DNA from: Chitinispirillales bacterium
Lineage (GTDB): Bacteria; Fibrobacterota; Chitinivibrionia; Chitinivibrionales; Chitinivibrionaceae
Assembly (NCBI GenBank): GCA_031254455.1
Contig: JAIRUI010000083.1
Span: forward strand, 1 to 19,561
Reading direction: 5' to 3'
DNA length: 19,561 bases
Part shown: piece by piece, positions 6,914 to 14,579 of the stretch
How the letters are laid out: every line of letters starts with the position of its first letter
How positions within the stretch are numbered: the first letter of the stretch is position 1
Notes under the pieces: generated by a model
Database searches by the model: none
What the model was told of the DNA's origin: nothing
Seen by the model: the letters and a program-made list of their open reading frames with translations, nothing else
Translations under genes and position numbers: made by a program

Positions 6914-8846
6914 AAAAAGACCCTAATTGTGAAAACATAGCAGACTGTTGACTCTGCAACATTTTAATCGTATTTTCCATCGCTGCAAATTGTTTTACCA
7001 ATCTATCTCTGTACGCATCAACTCTGCGTTGCGTCACTTCAATTTGAGAATTAATAGTTCTTATTCTATCGTTAAGCGTTTCTTTCTTTTTATTTACAAC
7101 GCCGTTTTCATAATCGGTCAACTGCTTCATTTTTTCATCTATTTTTCCGGCAAGCCCTTTTGAGAAAGTAAGAGTTCCGTCACCACTTCCGACAGCCGCG
7201 GTTATCATTAAGCCTTTTGCCGGACCGCTGTCAAACGAAACGATGTCGCCGCTTCTTTTCCCGACAATCCAATTCGTATCGCCTTTTTTTCTTATTTCAA
7301 AAGTTCCGCCGACCTCTCTCAACTCGTATTCGCCTTCTTGCGTATCGTTAGAACTTCTACCGAATTGAATTGAAGTATTGCTGGAATCCGCTTTCGTAAC
7401 AAACAGAGAAACAAATGCGTCGTAATCTTTCTCCATTGCCTCTTTCATTTTTTTATCGTCTATCTCAAATTCGCCTGTTTTAGCGTTTATTTTCACTCCC
7501 ACCTGAGACAAAGAAGAAAATACGCTGTTATCCGATAAAGACATTTTACTCTGAAAAATACTTTGTATGCTGGACATAATCGTTTTAACGCTAGAATCTC
7601 CAAATAAATCGCCTTTTACCGGAACATCGCCCGAAGTATCATATTTAGTTTGTTCTTTAGAAAATTTAAGAAGGAAATTATACATTTCAATCATATCTTG
7701 AACTTTCTTAATAACCCCGTCTTCATCTCGTCCGATGGATATTTCCGCTGCGCTGTCGGTTACTTTTTTTAACTCAAAGTCAACCCCTGAAACCGCGCCG
7801 GTAATGGAGTTTTTAGTTGAAGTCATTAACACGTTATCAATACTGAATAAAGCGTCTTTTCCGATAGAAAGAACGTTGCCGCTTTTATACCCGACTTCCG
7901 TATTACTAAACGAATTGGAAGTCGCTCCTATTTTTATATCTTCGACAACCAAACTTGAAGCGCCGCCGTTCCTGTCTTTAATTTCTAATTTCCCGTCTGC
8001 GCCAAACTCCGCCTTTACAGACCCTTTGAACGCATTTTCAATTTCTTTCAACAAATCGCCTTGCGACATCGTAGAAGAAGTTTTTACTATCGTCGCATTG
8101 ATATCTTTTCCATTTGCGTCTTTTGCGGTTATCGTGATTTTCCCGCCTGTCGCAAGCGCTGCAAATTGCGAAGCGATATCGTTATCGGATTTGTATGTTT
8201 CATAGGCTATTCCTTTGTTTCCGGCTGCGTCGATAAACCCAAGCGCTTCCAAAACATCGCCTTCATATTCCGCACCTTTGGAGCCGCTCTCTTCGTTTGA
8301 TAAAACCAAACGAAAATCATTGGAGCCGGTTTGGAGAATTGTAGCGGAAACGCCGATTTTTTTTCCGTTCTCGTCGGTCGCGTTGTTTATTTTAGCCCTT
8401 AAATCATTAAGCGTATCGCTTGCCAAAAGTTCTATCTCGGTTCCGTTTATCTTGAATTTTCCGGGAGCGATCCCAAATGACGAAAGCGAAGTATTAGCAT
8501 CGGAAATCATATTATCGTTACTTATCAATTTTTCGCTCTCGGCGAGTTGATATACGTTTACGCCAAACTTTCCGGCTTGTGCGCCATACGAAGTTGTAAC
8601 ACCGACAGCGTCCGAATTTGTACTTGAAGTTTTGAATATATTAAAATCATTTTTGGTTTTAATCGACGACGCCTTGTTCATAAAGTCGCTCAAATACGAA
8701 CCAAGTTTAGTATAGGCGTCAATTTGCTTGTTAGCCGCCGTCTTTTTTTCTTGAATTCTGGTAACTTCCATTTGTTTTAACGCCGTAAGTTGTGAAATAA
8801 TACCCGCTACGTCTATACCGGAAGACCCTGTCATAGTTACGCCCAT
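6912..8846 (-). CDS. fliD: FliD, flagellar hook-associated protein 2 (filament cap)
   Basis: FliD forms the cap at the filament tip under which exported flagellin subunits fold and insert. The protein has 644 residues, toward the long end for the family. The FliD N-domain (about 8-110) begins SGIDVAGIISQLTALKQMEV, followed by coiled coil, and contains KFGVNVYQLAESEKL. The variable middle part (about 130-350) is Gly/Asp/Asn-rich and predicted beta. The C-domain (about 360-625) has ISIGRDEDGVIKKVQDMIEMYNFLL, LSQVGVKINAKTGEFEIDDKKM and DRIRTINSQIEVTQRRVDAYRDRLVKQFAAME, and the protein ends in a helical tail. There is no signal peptide, as expected for a type III export substrate. A strong AGGAGGG ribosome binding site (8857-8851) precedes the ATG, and a sigma-28 type promoter sits about 55 bases upstream. 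First gene of fliD-fliS-fliT. Confidence 0.96.
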   Translation of the reverse strand: MGVTMTGSSGIDVAGIISQLTALKQMEVTRIQEKKTAANKQIDAYTKLGSYLSDFMNKASSIKTKNDFNIFKTSSTNSDAVGVTTSYGAQAGKFGVNVYQLAESEKLISNDNMISDANTSLSSFGIAPGKFKINGTEIELLASDTLNDLRAKINNATDENGKKIGVSATILQTGSNDFRLVLSNEESGSKGAEYEGDVLEALGFIDAAGNKGIAYETYKSDNDIASQFAALATGGKITITAKDANGKDINATIVKTSSTMSQGDLLKEIENAFKGSVKAEFGADGKLEIKDRNGGASSLVVEDIKIGATSNSFSNTEVGYKSGNVLSIGKDALFSIDNVLMTSTKNSITGAVSGVDFELKKVTDSAAEISIGRDEDGVIKKVQDMIEMYNFLLKFSKEQTKYDTSGDVPVKGDLFGDSSVKTIMSSIQSIFQSKMSLSDNSVFSSLSQVGVKINAKTGEFEIDDKKMKEAMEKDYDAFVSLFVTKADSSNTSIQFGRSSNDTQEGEYELREVGGTFEIRKKGDTNWIVGKRSGDIVSFDSGPAKGLMITAAVGSGDGTLTFSKGLAGKIDEKMKQLTDYENGVVNKKKETLNDRIRTINSQIEVTQRRVDAYRDRLVKQFAAMENTIKMLQSQQSAMFSQLGSF

Positions 8847-8901
8847 AATACCCTCCTTGTTTCCCCTTTTTAATTCTGGAATGAATTATTTTATATCAAT
8901 T

Positions 8902-8928
8902 ATATCGGCAGTCATTACAAAAACTTTA
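8902..8928 (-). promoter_or_regulatory. Sigma-28 (FliA) type promoter for fliD
   Basis: Read on the minus strand, the sequence is TAAAGTTT (8928-8921), 11 bases, then GCCGATAT (8909-8902). The classical FliA consensus is TAAAGTTT-N11-GCCGATAA, so this matches 15 of 16 positions with exact spacing. Transcription would start near 8895, giving a leader of about 50 bases that contains the strong fliD ribosome binding site. This places the cap and chaperone genes in the late flagellar class. Confidence 0.88.
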
Positions 8929-8953
8929 ACTAAAAATAAATTATGGATTAATT

Positions 8954-9871
8954 ATGGAAGAAGAAAAAGAAGAAAATACCAAAACATACATGATCGTAGG
9001 GTATTTGATTATTCTATTTACAATCTTTGGATTTTTATCAATGTTTGCCGTATTTTTATATTCTCACTATCAAAAAGTCGGTGTAATCTACTGTGAATTT
9101 CCGTATATCGGCGATTTGAAATTTGACGATCCGTTTACCGTTAACGGGAACAAAGTCGGTATTATTAAAGGCATTACGTCAAACGAACCGAATCGTACCG
9201 TACTTACGATAAATCTGAAATCTCCCGTAACCGTTCATGAAGGGTACAACTTATTCATAGGCGATGTCGGAATCATGGGGGAACGAGTCGTTTGTATTGA
9301 AAACGGACCGCAAGACGCTCCTGTAATAAGTCCCGCAGATACGTTAAAAGGGAAATATTATCCGGGCATATCCGACATGTTGGGAAAAATTCAAGATCTT
9401 CGCGATTTACTTGATGCGTGTATTGATTTTGTTTATAAAATTTCGCATGGAACCGACAGTTCAAAATCAATAATAGAATGGGTAAATAATGCAGAAAATA
9501 ATATAGATAAATTTTCGTATGCGACACAAAAAATAATGATTTCATGGGATAAGGATATTCCAGAAATTATCAAAAAAACATATGATTTTAGTGAAGATTT
9601 TGACTCAAATTTAACATATCTTAGAGAAAAACTACTTGACATTATTAAAAACATCGATACCGTAATAGATGACTGCGATACGCTTCTCACAAAAATTTGC
9701 GAAATTGAAAACACTATAAACGATGCGAAAAATTTCGTTTTAGCTATCGACACTATCAATATGAACTCTATAAACCAAAAAATATCAGATTTGCGGTACG
9801 AAATTAATAATATTTACAACAACGCTTTGAAACTGCGTTTGCGCCTCGTAAAAGACCGATCAAAGAAATAA
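8954..9871 (+). CDS. MCE/MlaD-like substrate-binding protein, membrane-anchored
   Basis: The protein has 305 residues. A short acidic cytoplasmic start is followed by one transmembrane helix (about 13-36, MIVGYLIILFTIFGFLSMFAVFLY) and an MCE domain (about 42-135): VIYCEFPYIGDLKFDDPFTV, NGNKVGIIKGI, VTVHEGYNLFIGDVGIMGERVVCIENG. The rest (about 140-300) is alpha-helical coiled coil (PGISDMLGKIQDLRDLL; NIDTVIDDCDTLLTKICEIENTIND). MCE proteins form hexameric rings or tubes that carry lipids between the membranes together with an MlaE permease and MlaF ATPase; neither is in the window. Start choice: ATG 8954 with a weak GGA six bases upstream. It diverges from fliD and may be first in an operon with purC. 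The transported lipid and direction are unknown. Confidence 0.82.
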   Translation: MEEEKEENTKTYMIVGYLIILFTIFGFLSMFAVFLYSHYQKVGVIYCEFPYIGDLKFDDPFTVNGNKVGIIKGITSNEPNRTVLTINLKSPVTVHEGYNLFIGDVGIMGERVVCIENGPQDAPVISPADTLKGKYYPGISDMLGKIQDLRDLLDACIDFVYKISHGTDSSKSIIEWVNNAENNIDKFSYATQKIMISWDKDIPEIIKKTYDFSEDFDSNLTYLREKLLDIIKNIDTVIDDCDTLLTKICEIENTINDAKNFVLAIDTINMNSINQKISDLRYEINNIYNNALKLRLRLVKDRSKK

Positions 9872-9913
9872 TCGCCGTACAAGCGCTGCGAAATAATGTA
9901 TTTTACAGTTCAA

Positions 9914-9920
9914 AAGGAGA
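9914..9920 (+). promoter_or_regulatory. Ribosome binding site fixing the purC start
   Basis: AAGGAGA ends 5 bases before the ATG at 9926. An in-frame ATG at 9896 would add ten residues, would place this site inside the coding region and has no ribosome binding site itself, so the 9926 start is preferred. Confidence 0.75.
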
Positions 9921-9925
9921 AATTT

Positions 9926-10888
9926 ATGATTTCAAAAGAAAAAATTCTTGCCAATATTAAAAATTGCGTAAGCGATACCGCTTTTTTAGATTTGCCTAAT
10001 CGCAAAGCGGGAAAAGTCCGCGACCAATTTGACTTGGGAGACAAATTGCTGCTCGTAACAACCGACAGACAGTCGGCTTTCGACAGAATTTTGGCGCAGG
10101 TTCCTTTCAAAGGGCAGGTACTTAATCAGGTAAGCGCCTGGTGGTTTGAACAAACTAAAGACATAGTTAAAAATCACGTTATTTCAATTCCGGATCCAAA
10201 CGCAACTCTTGCCGAAAAGTGCAAGGTTTTCCCGATTGAGTTTGTTATGCGCGGATATTTAACAGGCTCGACCAGCACGTCGGCTTGGACGCAATACAAA
10301 GACGGGAAACGAAATATTTGCGGTAACATTCTTCCCGACGGAATGGTGAAAAACCAGAAATTTAAAGAAAATATTTTGACGCCGACAACAAAAGACGATA
10401 CGCACGATGAAAATATTTCCGCACAAGAAATCGTTGAAAAAGGAATAATTTCCGCAGAGAAATGGGAAAAGTTGTCAAAAATCGTGTTCGCTCTTTTCGA
10501 AAGAGGGCAGGAAATCGCCGCAAAACACGGACTTATTTTAGTCGATACCAAATACGAATTGGGTGAAAATTCAAACGGCGAAATCGTTCTTATCGACGAA
10601 ATTCATACGCCGGACAGTTCGCGTTATTGGATGGCAGACTCTTACGAAGAAAGATTTTCACAAAACAAAGATCCGGAAAATATAGACAAAGAATTTTTGC
10701 GTTTATGGTTCAAAGATCATTGCGACCCGTACAACGACAAAGTTCTCCCTCTAGCGCCGGACGATTTAGTCGCGGAACTAAGTTATCGCTACATTTTACT
10801 CTATGAAACGATTACCGCAAAAGAATTTTTGATTGACGATTCACAATCAATTGAAGAGCGGTTAAAGAAAAATTTGTCGGAGATTTAA
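9926..10888 (+). CDS. purC: PurC, SAICAR synthetase (long, Ade1-like form)
   Basis: The enzyme joins aspartate to carboxyaminoimidazole ribotide with ATP in de novo purine synthesis (cytosol). From the ATG at 9926 there are 320 residues, longer than the short E. coli type (about 237) and similar to the yeast Ade1 class. Motifs: GKVRDQFDLGDKLLLVTTDRQSAFDR (nucleotide loop), PFKGQVLNQVSAWWFEQT, EFVMRGYLTGSTSTSAWTQY, LTPTTKDDTHDENIS, LVDTKYELG and IDEIHTPDSSRYW. The C-terminal extension (EFLRLWFKDHCDPYNDK to the end) is also typical of the long class. The stop overlaps the fabD start by one base (TAATG). No other pur gene is adjacent. Confidence 0.96.
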   Translation: MISKEKILANIKNCVSDTAFLDLPNRKAGKVRDQFDLGDKLLLVTTDRQSAFDRILAQVPFKGQVLNQVSAWWFEQTKDIVKNHVISIPDPNATLAEKCKVFPIEFVMRGYLTGSTSTSAWTQYKDGKRNICGNILPDGMVKNQKFKENILTPTTKDDTHDENISAQEIVEKGIISAEKWEKLSKIVFALFERGQEIAAKHGLILVDTKYELGENSNGEIVLIDEIHTPDSSRYWMADSYEERFSQNKDPENIDKEFLRLWFKDHCDPYNDKVLPLAPDDLVAELSYRYILLYETITAKEFLIDDSQSIEERLKKNLSEI

Positions 10889-11847
10889 TGACGCGGGAAA
10901 TTCTTTTTCAATTACCCGGGCAGGGAAGTCATTTTTTCGGGATGGGTGCGGATTTGCAAAACAGCGGTAACGTTCTTTTCAGAGAACTATTGGAAATCGG
11001 TTCTGAAACGATTAAGAAAAATTTGCAAAAAGTAATTTTTGGCGATGAGAGTTCGGAATTTAACGATTCTAAAATTTTACAGCCGACTATAGCCGCGGTT
11101 TCGCTTTCTTTTGTGAAAATCCTTGAAGACGAAGGAATTTCTCCGTCTATGGTGATGGGACACTCGCTTGGCGAAATTACCGCGTTGGGCGTAGCAGGCT
11201 CGCTGTCTTTTCAGAAAGCCGTAGAATTTGCGGCTTTTCGCGGAAAACTTATGGATGAAAGCGCAAAATTATGCGGCGGAGGAACTATGACCGCCGTGCT
11301 TCTTGCAAGCGGCGGGGACTGCCAAAAAATAATCGAAGAAATGGATTTACAGAATACGATTTTTGTGGCGAACGACAACGCTCCGACTCAAGCCGTTGTC
11401 AGCGGAAAATCAGATGATTTGTCAAAATTCGAGAAATATATCGAGCAAAAAATGCGGGTAAAAACCAAACGAATCGCCGTAGCCGGACCTTGGCACACAC
11501 CGTTTATCCAACATGCGAAACAAGTGTTTTCAGAATGGGTAAAAGATAAAGAAATTTTGCCGCCCAAATGCAAATTTGTGATGAATCAAACGGCAAAAGA
11601 GGAAAATAATCCTGAAAAAATTCGCGAGTTGATAACAGATCAATTCGTAAAACCGGTTCGTTGGCGAGAATCATGCGAATACATAAAAAACATGAAATTT
11701 TCGGCAATTATCGAAGTGGGACCGGGAAAAATTTTGGCGGGACTTATGCGGGCGAATAAAATAATAAAATCCACCGATTTTCACGGTTCTGTCTCATCCG
11801 TAGAAGAAGCGAAAACAATCAAAGGGAAAATTGCGGGCGAAATATGA
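10888..11847 (+). CDS. fabD: FabD, malonyl-CoA:ACP transacylase
   Basis: FabD transfers malonyl from CoA to acyl carrier protein to supply fatty-acid elongation. The protein has 319 residues, family-typical. LPGQGSHFFGMG (9-20) is the N-terminal glycine motif, QPTIAAVSL lies at 65-73, and the catalytic serine is S93 in GHSLGE. R118 (AAFRGKLM) binds the malonyl carboxylate, H203 in PWHTP is the catalytic histidine partner, and the GPGKILAGLMR end motif is present. It has a complete active site. It is not in a fab cluster but is wedged between purC and polA with overlapping codons on both sides, so it is probably translationally coupled. A free-standing acyltransferase for another carrier protein is possible but less likely without polyketide genes nearby. 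Confidence 0.92.
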   Translation: MTREILFQLPGQGSHFFGMGADLQNSGNVLFRELLEIGSETIKKNLQKVIFGDESSEFNDSKILQPTIAAVSLSFVKILEDEGISPSMVMGHSLGEITALGVAGSLSFQKAVEFAAFRGKLMDESAKLCGGGTMTAVLLASGGDCQKIIEEMDLQNTIFVANDNAPTQAVVSGKSDDLSKFEKYIEQKMRVKTKRIAVAGPWHTPFIQHAKQVFSEWVKDKEILPPKCKFVMNQTAKEENNPEKIRELITDQFVKPVRWRESCEYIKNMKFSAIIEVGPGKILAGLMRANKIIKSTDFHGSVSSVEEAKTIKGKIAGEI

Positions 11848-14525
11848 AAAACATCATAGTTATCGACGGACACGCGTTAATTTACCGATCGCATTACGCT
11901 ATGATGAAAAACCCGCTGATTACGAAAAAAAATCAAGTAACTTCTGCAATATTCGGATTTCTTTCATACATTTTCAAACTGGAATCGATGTTCGCCGCAG
12001 ATTCTATTGTCGTTGTTATGGATCCCAAAGAAAAATCGTTTAGAAGCCGAATTTTTCCGGATTACAAGGCGAATAGAAAGCCGATGCCGGACGAACTTAA
12101 AAGTCAAATCCCAATAATTGTCGAAATTGTAAATCTTTTAGGATTTCCGCTTTTTTCGATTGAAGGATTTGAGGCGGACGATGTGATAAACACCATAGCA
12201 AAATTTGCCGACAAAAACCAAATCTGCGCCAAGATCGTTTCATCAGATAAAGATTTAATGCAATTAGTAAACGATAACATTCACTTACTGTCGCCTTCTG
12301 CAAATTCAAAATTTGCAGAAATTTCGCAAATCGAAGTTATTGAAAAATTCGGCGTAGAACCCCAAAAAATCCACGATTTTCTCGCACTTATGGGCGACGC
12401 TTCCGACAATATTCCGGGACTTTACGGAATTGGTCCGAAATCTGCGCAAAAAATTATAAATTCGGCAGGTTCGGTTAAAAACCTTTTGGAAAATCCGTCT
12501 TTAGCGGGAAATGAAAAATATGAGGAAACGGTAAAAAACAATCGCAAAATCTTAGAACTGTCTTACGAATTAACCGCACTTGCGGACGTTCCTATAGATT
12601 TGAATGAAAATTCTTTTGACAGAAAACAAATCGACACCGAAAGAATTACGCAAATTTTCAAGGAATTGGAGTTTGAACATTTCCTAAAAATTTTTAATTT
12701 TGAGAAAACGCAAATAAGCGCCGAAAACGAGAAAATCAAAGCGAAAGTGATAATTTCCGATGAAAAATTTGACGAATTGATAAATTTAATCCAGAAATCC
12801 AAATTCGTCTCAGTCGATACCGAAACGACGGGCTTAGACATTCATTCGGCGCAAATCGTCGGAATTTCGTTTGCGGTTGACGAAAACGAAGCGTTTTACA
12901 TTCCGCTTGGACATTCGTCGCTTGTTACACAAAACTATCCGCTTGAAAAAGCGGTGCAAAAAATTAAGCCGATTTTAGAAGACGAAAGCATAAAAAAAAT
13001 CGGACAAAATTTAAAATTTGATTATCAAATTCTTAGAAATTATGGAATTTCGACAACAGGAATTTCGTTCGATACGATTCTTGCCGCGTATGTTTTGGAT
13101 TCCACACAAAAGTTTAATTTAGAAGTGCTCGCACAAAAATATCTGGGATATTACTCTATTTCGATTTCACAAATCATAGGAAAAGGGAGCAAACAGATTT
13201 CGTTTGCGCACAGCAATATCGCAGACGTTTTGGAATACGTCGCCGAAGACGTGATTTTGCCGATAAAACTCAAAAAAATTTTTGAAAACCAGTTTGACGA
13301 CGAATCAAGAGCGCTTTTTGAAAACGTTGAAATGCCGATTTTACGGATTTTAGCGGATATGGAATACGAAGGAGTTCTGATTGACACGAAATTGTTTTAT
13401 GAGTTATCAATACGGTACAACAAAAAATTATCGGAGATCACCCAAGAAATTTATTCGCTTGCGAACGAAAATTTTAACATAAATTCGCCGAAACAACTTG
13501 CCGATATTTTATTTGAAAAGCTTAAAATTCATCCGCTTAAAAAAACACAAACCGGATTTTCTACCGATGCGGAAGTTTTGGAAAAAATAAAGAATATCCA
13601 TCCTATCGTCCCGAAAATTTTGGAATACCGTGAAAAACAAAAACTGCTTTCGACTTACATTTCGGCGCTTCCGGCAAAAATAAACAAAAAAACAAACCGC
13701 CTGCACACATCGTTTAATCAAACAGGAACTTCTACCGGACGACTTTCTTCAAGCGATCCGAATTTACAGAATATTCCCATTCGTACGGAAGAAGGAAAAG
13801 TCATTCGTTCGGGATTTATCGCCGATAAAGAAAATGTACTGCTTTCCGCCGACTATTCGCAAATTGAATTACGACTTTTGGCGCATTTTTCAAACGACGA
13901 AACGCTTATTTCGGCGTTCAAAAAAGGAATCGACATCCACAAACAAACGGCGGCGAAATGTTTTGGCGTTTCGCCTGACGCGGTTGACGATAATATGCGG
14001 CGAATGGCGAAAACCATAAATTTCGGACTTATGTACGGAATGGGAGCGCATTCGCTTGCGGAAAATTTGGGAATTTCGTTTTCAGAAGCGAGAAATTTTA
14101 TAGAAAATTATTTCGCTCAATTTCCGACAATCAAAAATTGCATTGAAAATTTCAAAATAACCGCTCAAAACAACAAATACACAAAAACGCTTTTCGGACG
14201 AAAAATGCCGCTTCCGGCGATTGTTTCCGAAAATCATATTCAAAAAGAAAATGCGATGCGAATCGCCGTAAACGCACCGGTTCAGGGAAGCGCCGCCGAT
14301 ATCGTAAAAATCGCCATGATAAATATCGACAGAAGAATTAAAGCCGAAAACGCCTCTATGAAAATGATTTTGCAGGTTCATGACGAAATAGTCGCCGAAG
14401 TCCCGAAAAACAATGTGGAAATTGCAAAAAAAATACTTTCTGAAGAGATGTCCAACGCCGTAAAATTATCTGTTCCGCTGTGCGTTGAAATCGGAACCGC
14501 GCAAAATTGGGCCGACGCGCATTAA
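11844..14525 (+). CDS. polA: DNA polymerase I (5'-3' exonuclease, proofreading exonuclease, polymerase)
   Basis: Pol I removes RNA primers and fills gaps in replication and repair. It has 893 residues (E. coli 928). The flap/5' nuclease domain (about 1-280) starts IIVIDGHALIYRSHYAM and includes FEADDVINTIAK, SSDKDLMQL and GDASDNIPGLYGIGPKSA. The 3'-5' exonuclease domain (about 300-480) keeps DTET (D325, E327), NLKFDYQIL and YVAED, so proofreading looks intact. The polymerase domain has motif A LSADYSQIELRLLAHF (D670), motif B RRMAKTINFGLMYG (K723, F727 at the position where Phe disfavours dideoxynucleotides) and motif C LQVHDEIVAE (D847). The start overlaps the fabD stop as ATGA. A hairpin follows the stop codon immediately. 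Nothing is missing from the enzyme. Confidence 0.98.
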   Translation: MKNIIVIDGHALIYRSHYAMMKNPLITKKNQVTSAIFGFLSYIFKLESMFAADSIVVVMDPKEKSFRSRIFPDYKANRKPMPDELKSQIPIIVEIVNLLGFPLFSIEGFEADDVINTIAKFADKNQICAKIVSSDKDLMQLVNDNIHLLSPSANSKFAEISQIEVIEKFGVEPQKIHDFLALMGDASDNIPGLYGIGPKSAQKIINSAGSVKNLLENPSLAGNEKYEETVKNNRKILELSYELTALADVPIDLNENSFDRKQIDTERITQIFKELEFEHFLKIFNFEKTQISAENEKIKAKVIISDEKFDELINLIQKSKFVSVDTETTGLDIHSAQIVGISFAVDENEAFYIPLGHSSLVTQNYPLEKAVQKIKPILEDESIKKIGQNLKFDYQILRNYGISTTGISFDTILAAYVLDSTQKFNLEVLAQKYLGYYSISISQIIGKGSKQISFAHSNIADVLEYVAEDVILPIKLKKIFENQFDDESRALFENVEMPILRILADMEYEGVLIDTKLFYELSIRYNKKLSEITQEIYSLANENFNINSPKQLADILFEKLKIHPLKKTQTGFSTDAEVLEKIKNIHPIVPKILEYREKQKLLSTYISALPAKINKKTNRLHTSFNQTGTSTGRLSSSDPNLQNIPIRTEEGKVIRSGFIADKENVLLSADYSQIELRLLAHFSNDETLISAFKKGIDIHKQTAAKCFGVSPDAVDDNMRRMAKTINFGLMYGMGAHSLAENLGISFSEARNFIENYFAQFPTIKNCIENFKITAQNNKYTKTLFGRKMPLPAIVSENHIQKENAMRIAVNAPVQGSAADIVKIAMINIDRRIKAENASMKMILQVHDEIVAEVPKNNVEIAKKILSEEMSNAVKLSVPLCVEIGTAQNWADAH

Positions 14526-14559
14526 AAAAGGCGATTCCCCGAAAGGAATCGCCTTTAAA
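14524..14559. terminator. Hairpin terminator between polA and the giant secreted-protein gene
   Basis: A perfect 12-bp stem (14527-14538 AAAGGCGATTCC with 14545-14556) has a 6-base loop. On the minus strand it is followed by a run of T (complement of A 14524-14529), making a strong intrinsic terminator for the secreted-protein gene ending at 14580. On the plus strand it directly follows the polA stop with only three T, so it is a weaker terminator there. Probably bidirectional. Confidence 0.85.
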
Positions 14560-14579
14560 AGTAAACAAAAGTTCTATTC

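Noticed and set aside
9896..9925. Upstream ATG at 9896 as purC start
   Set aside because: No ribosome binding site before it, and the AAGGAGA site lies properly spaced before the ATG at 9926, matching the usual purC N-terminus.
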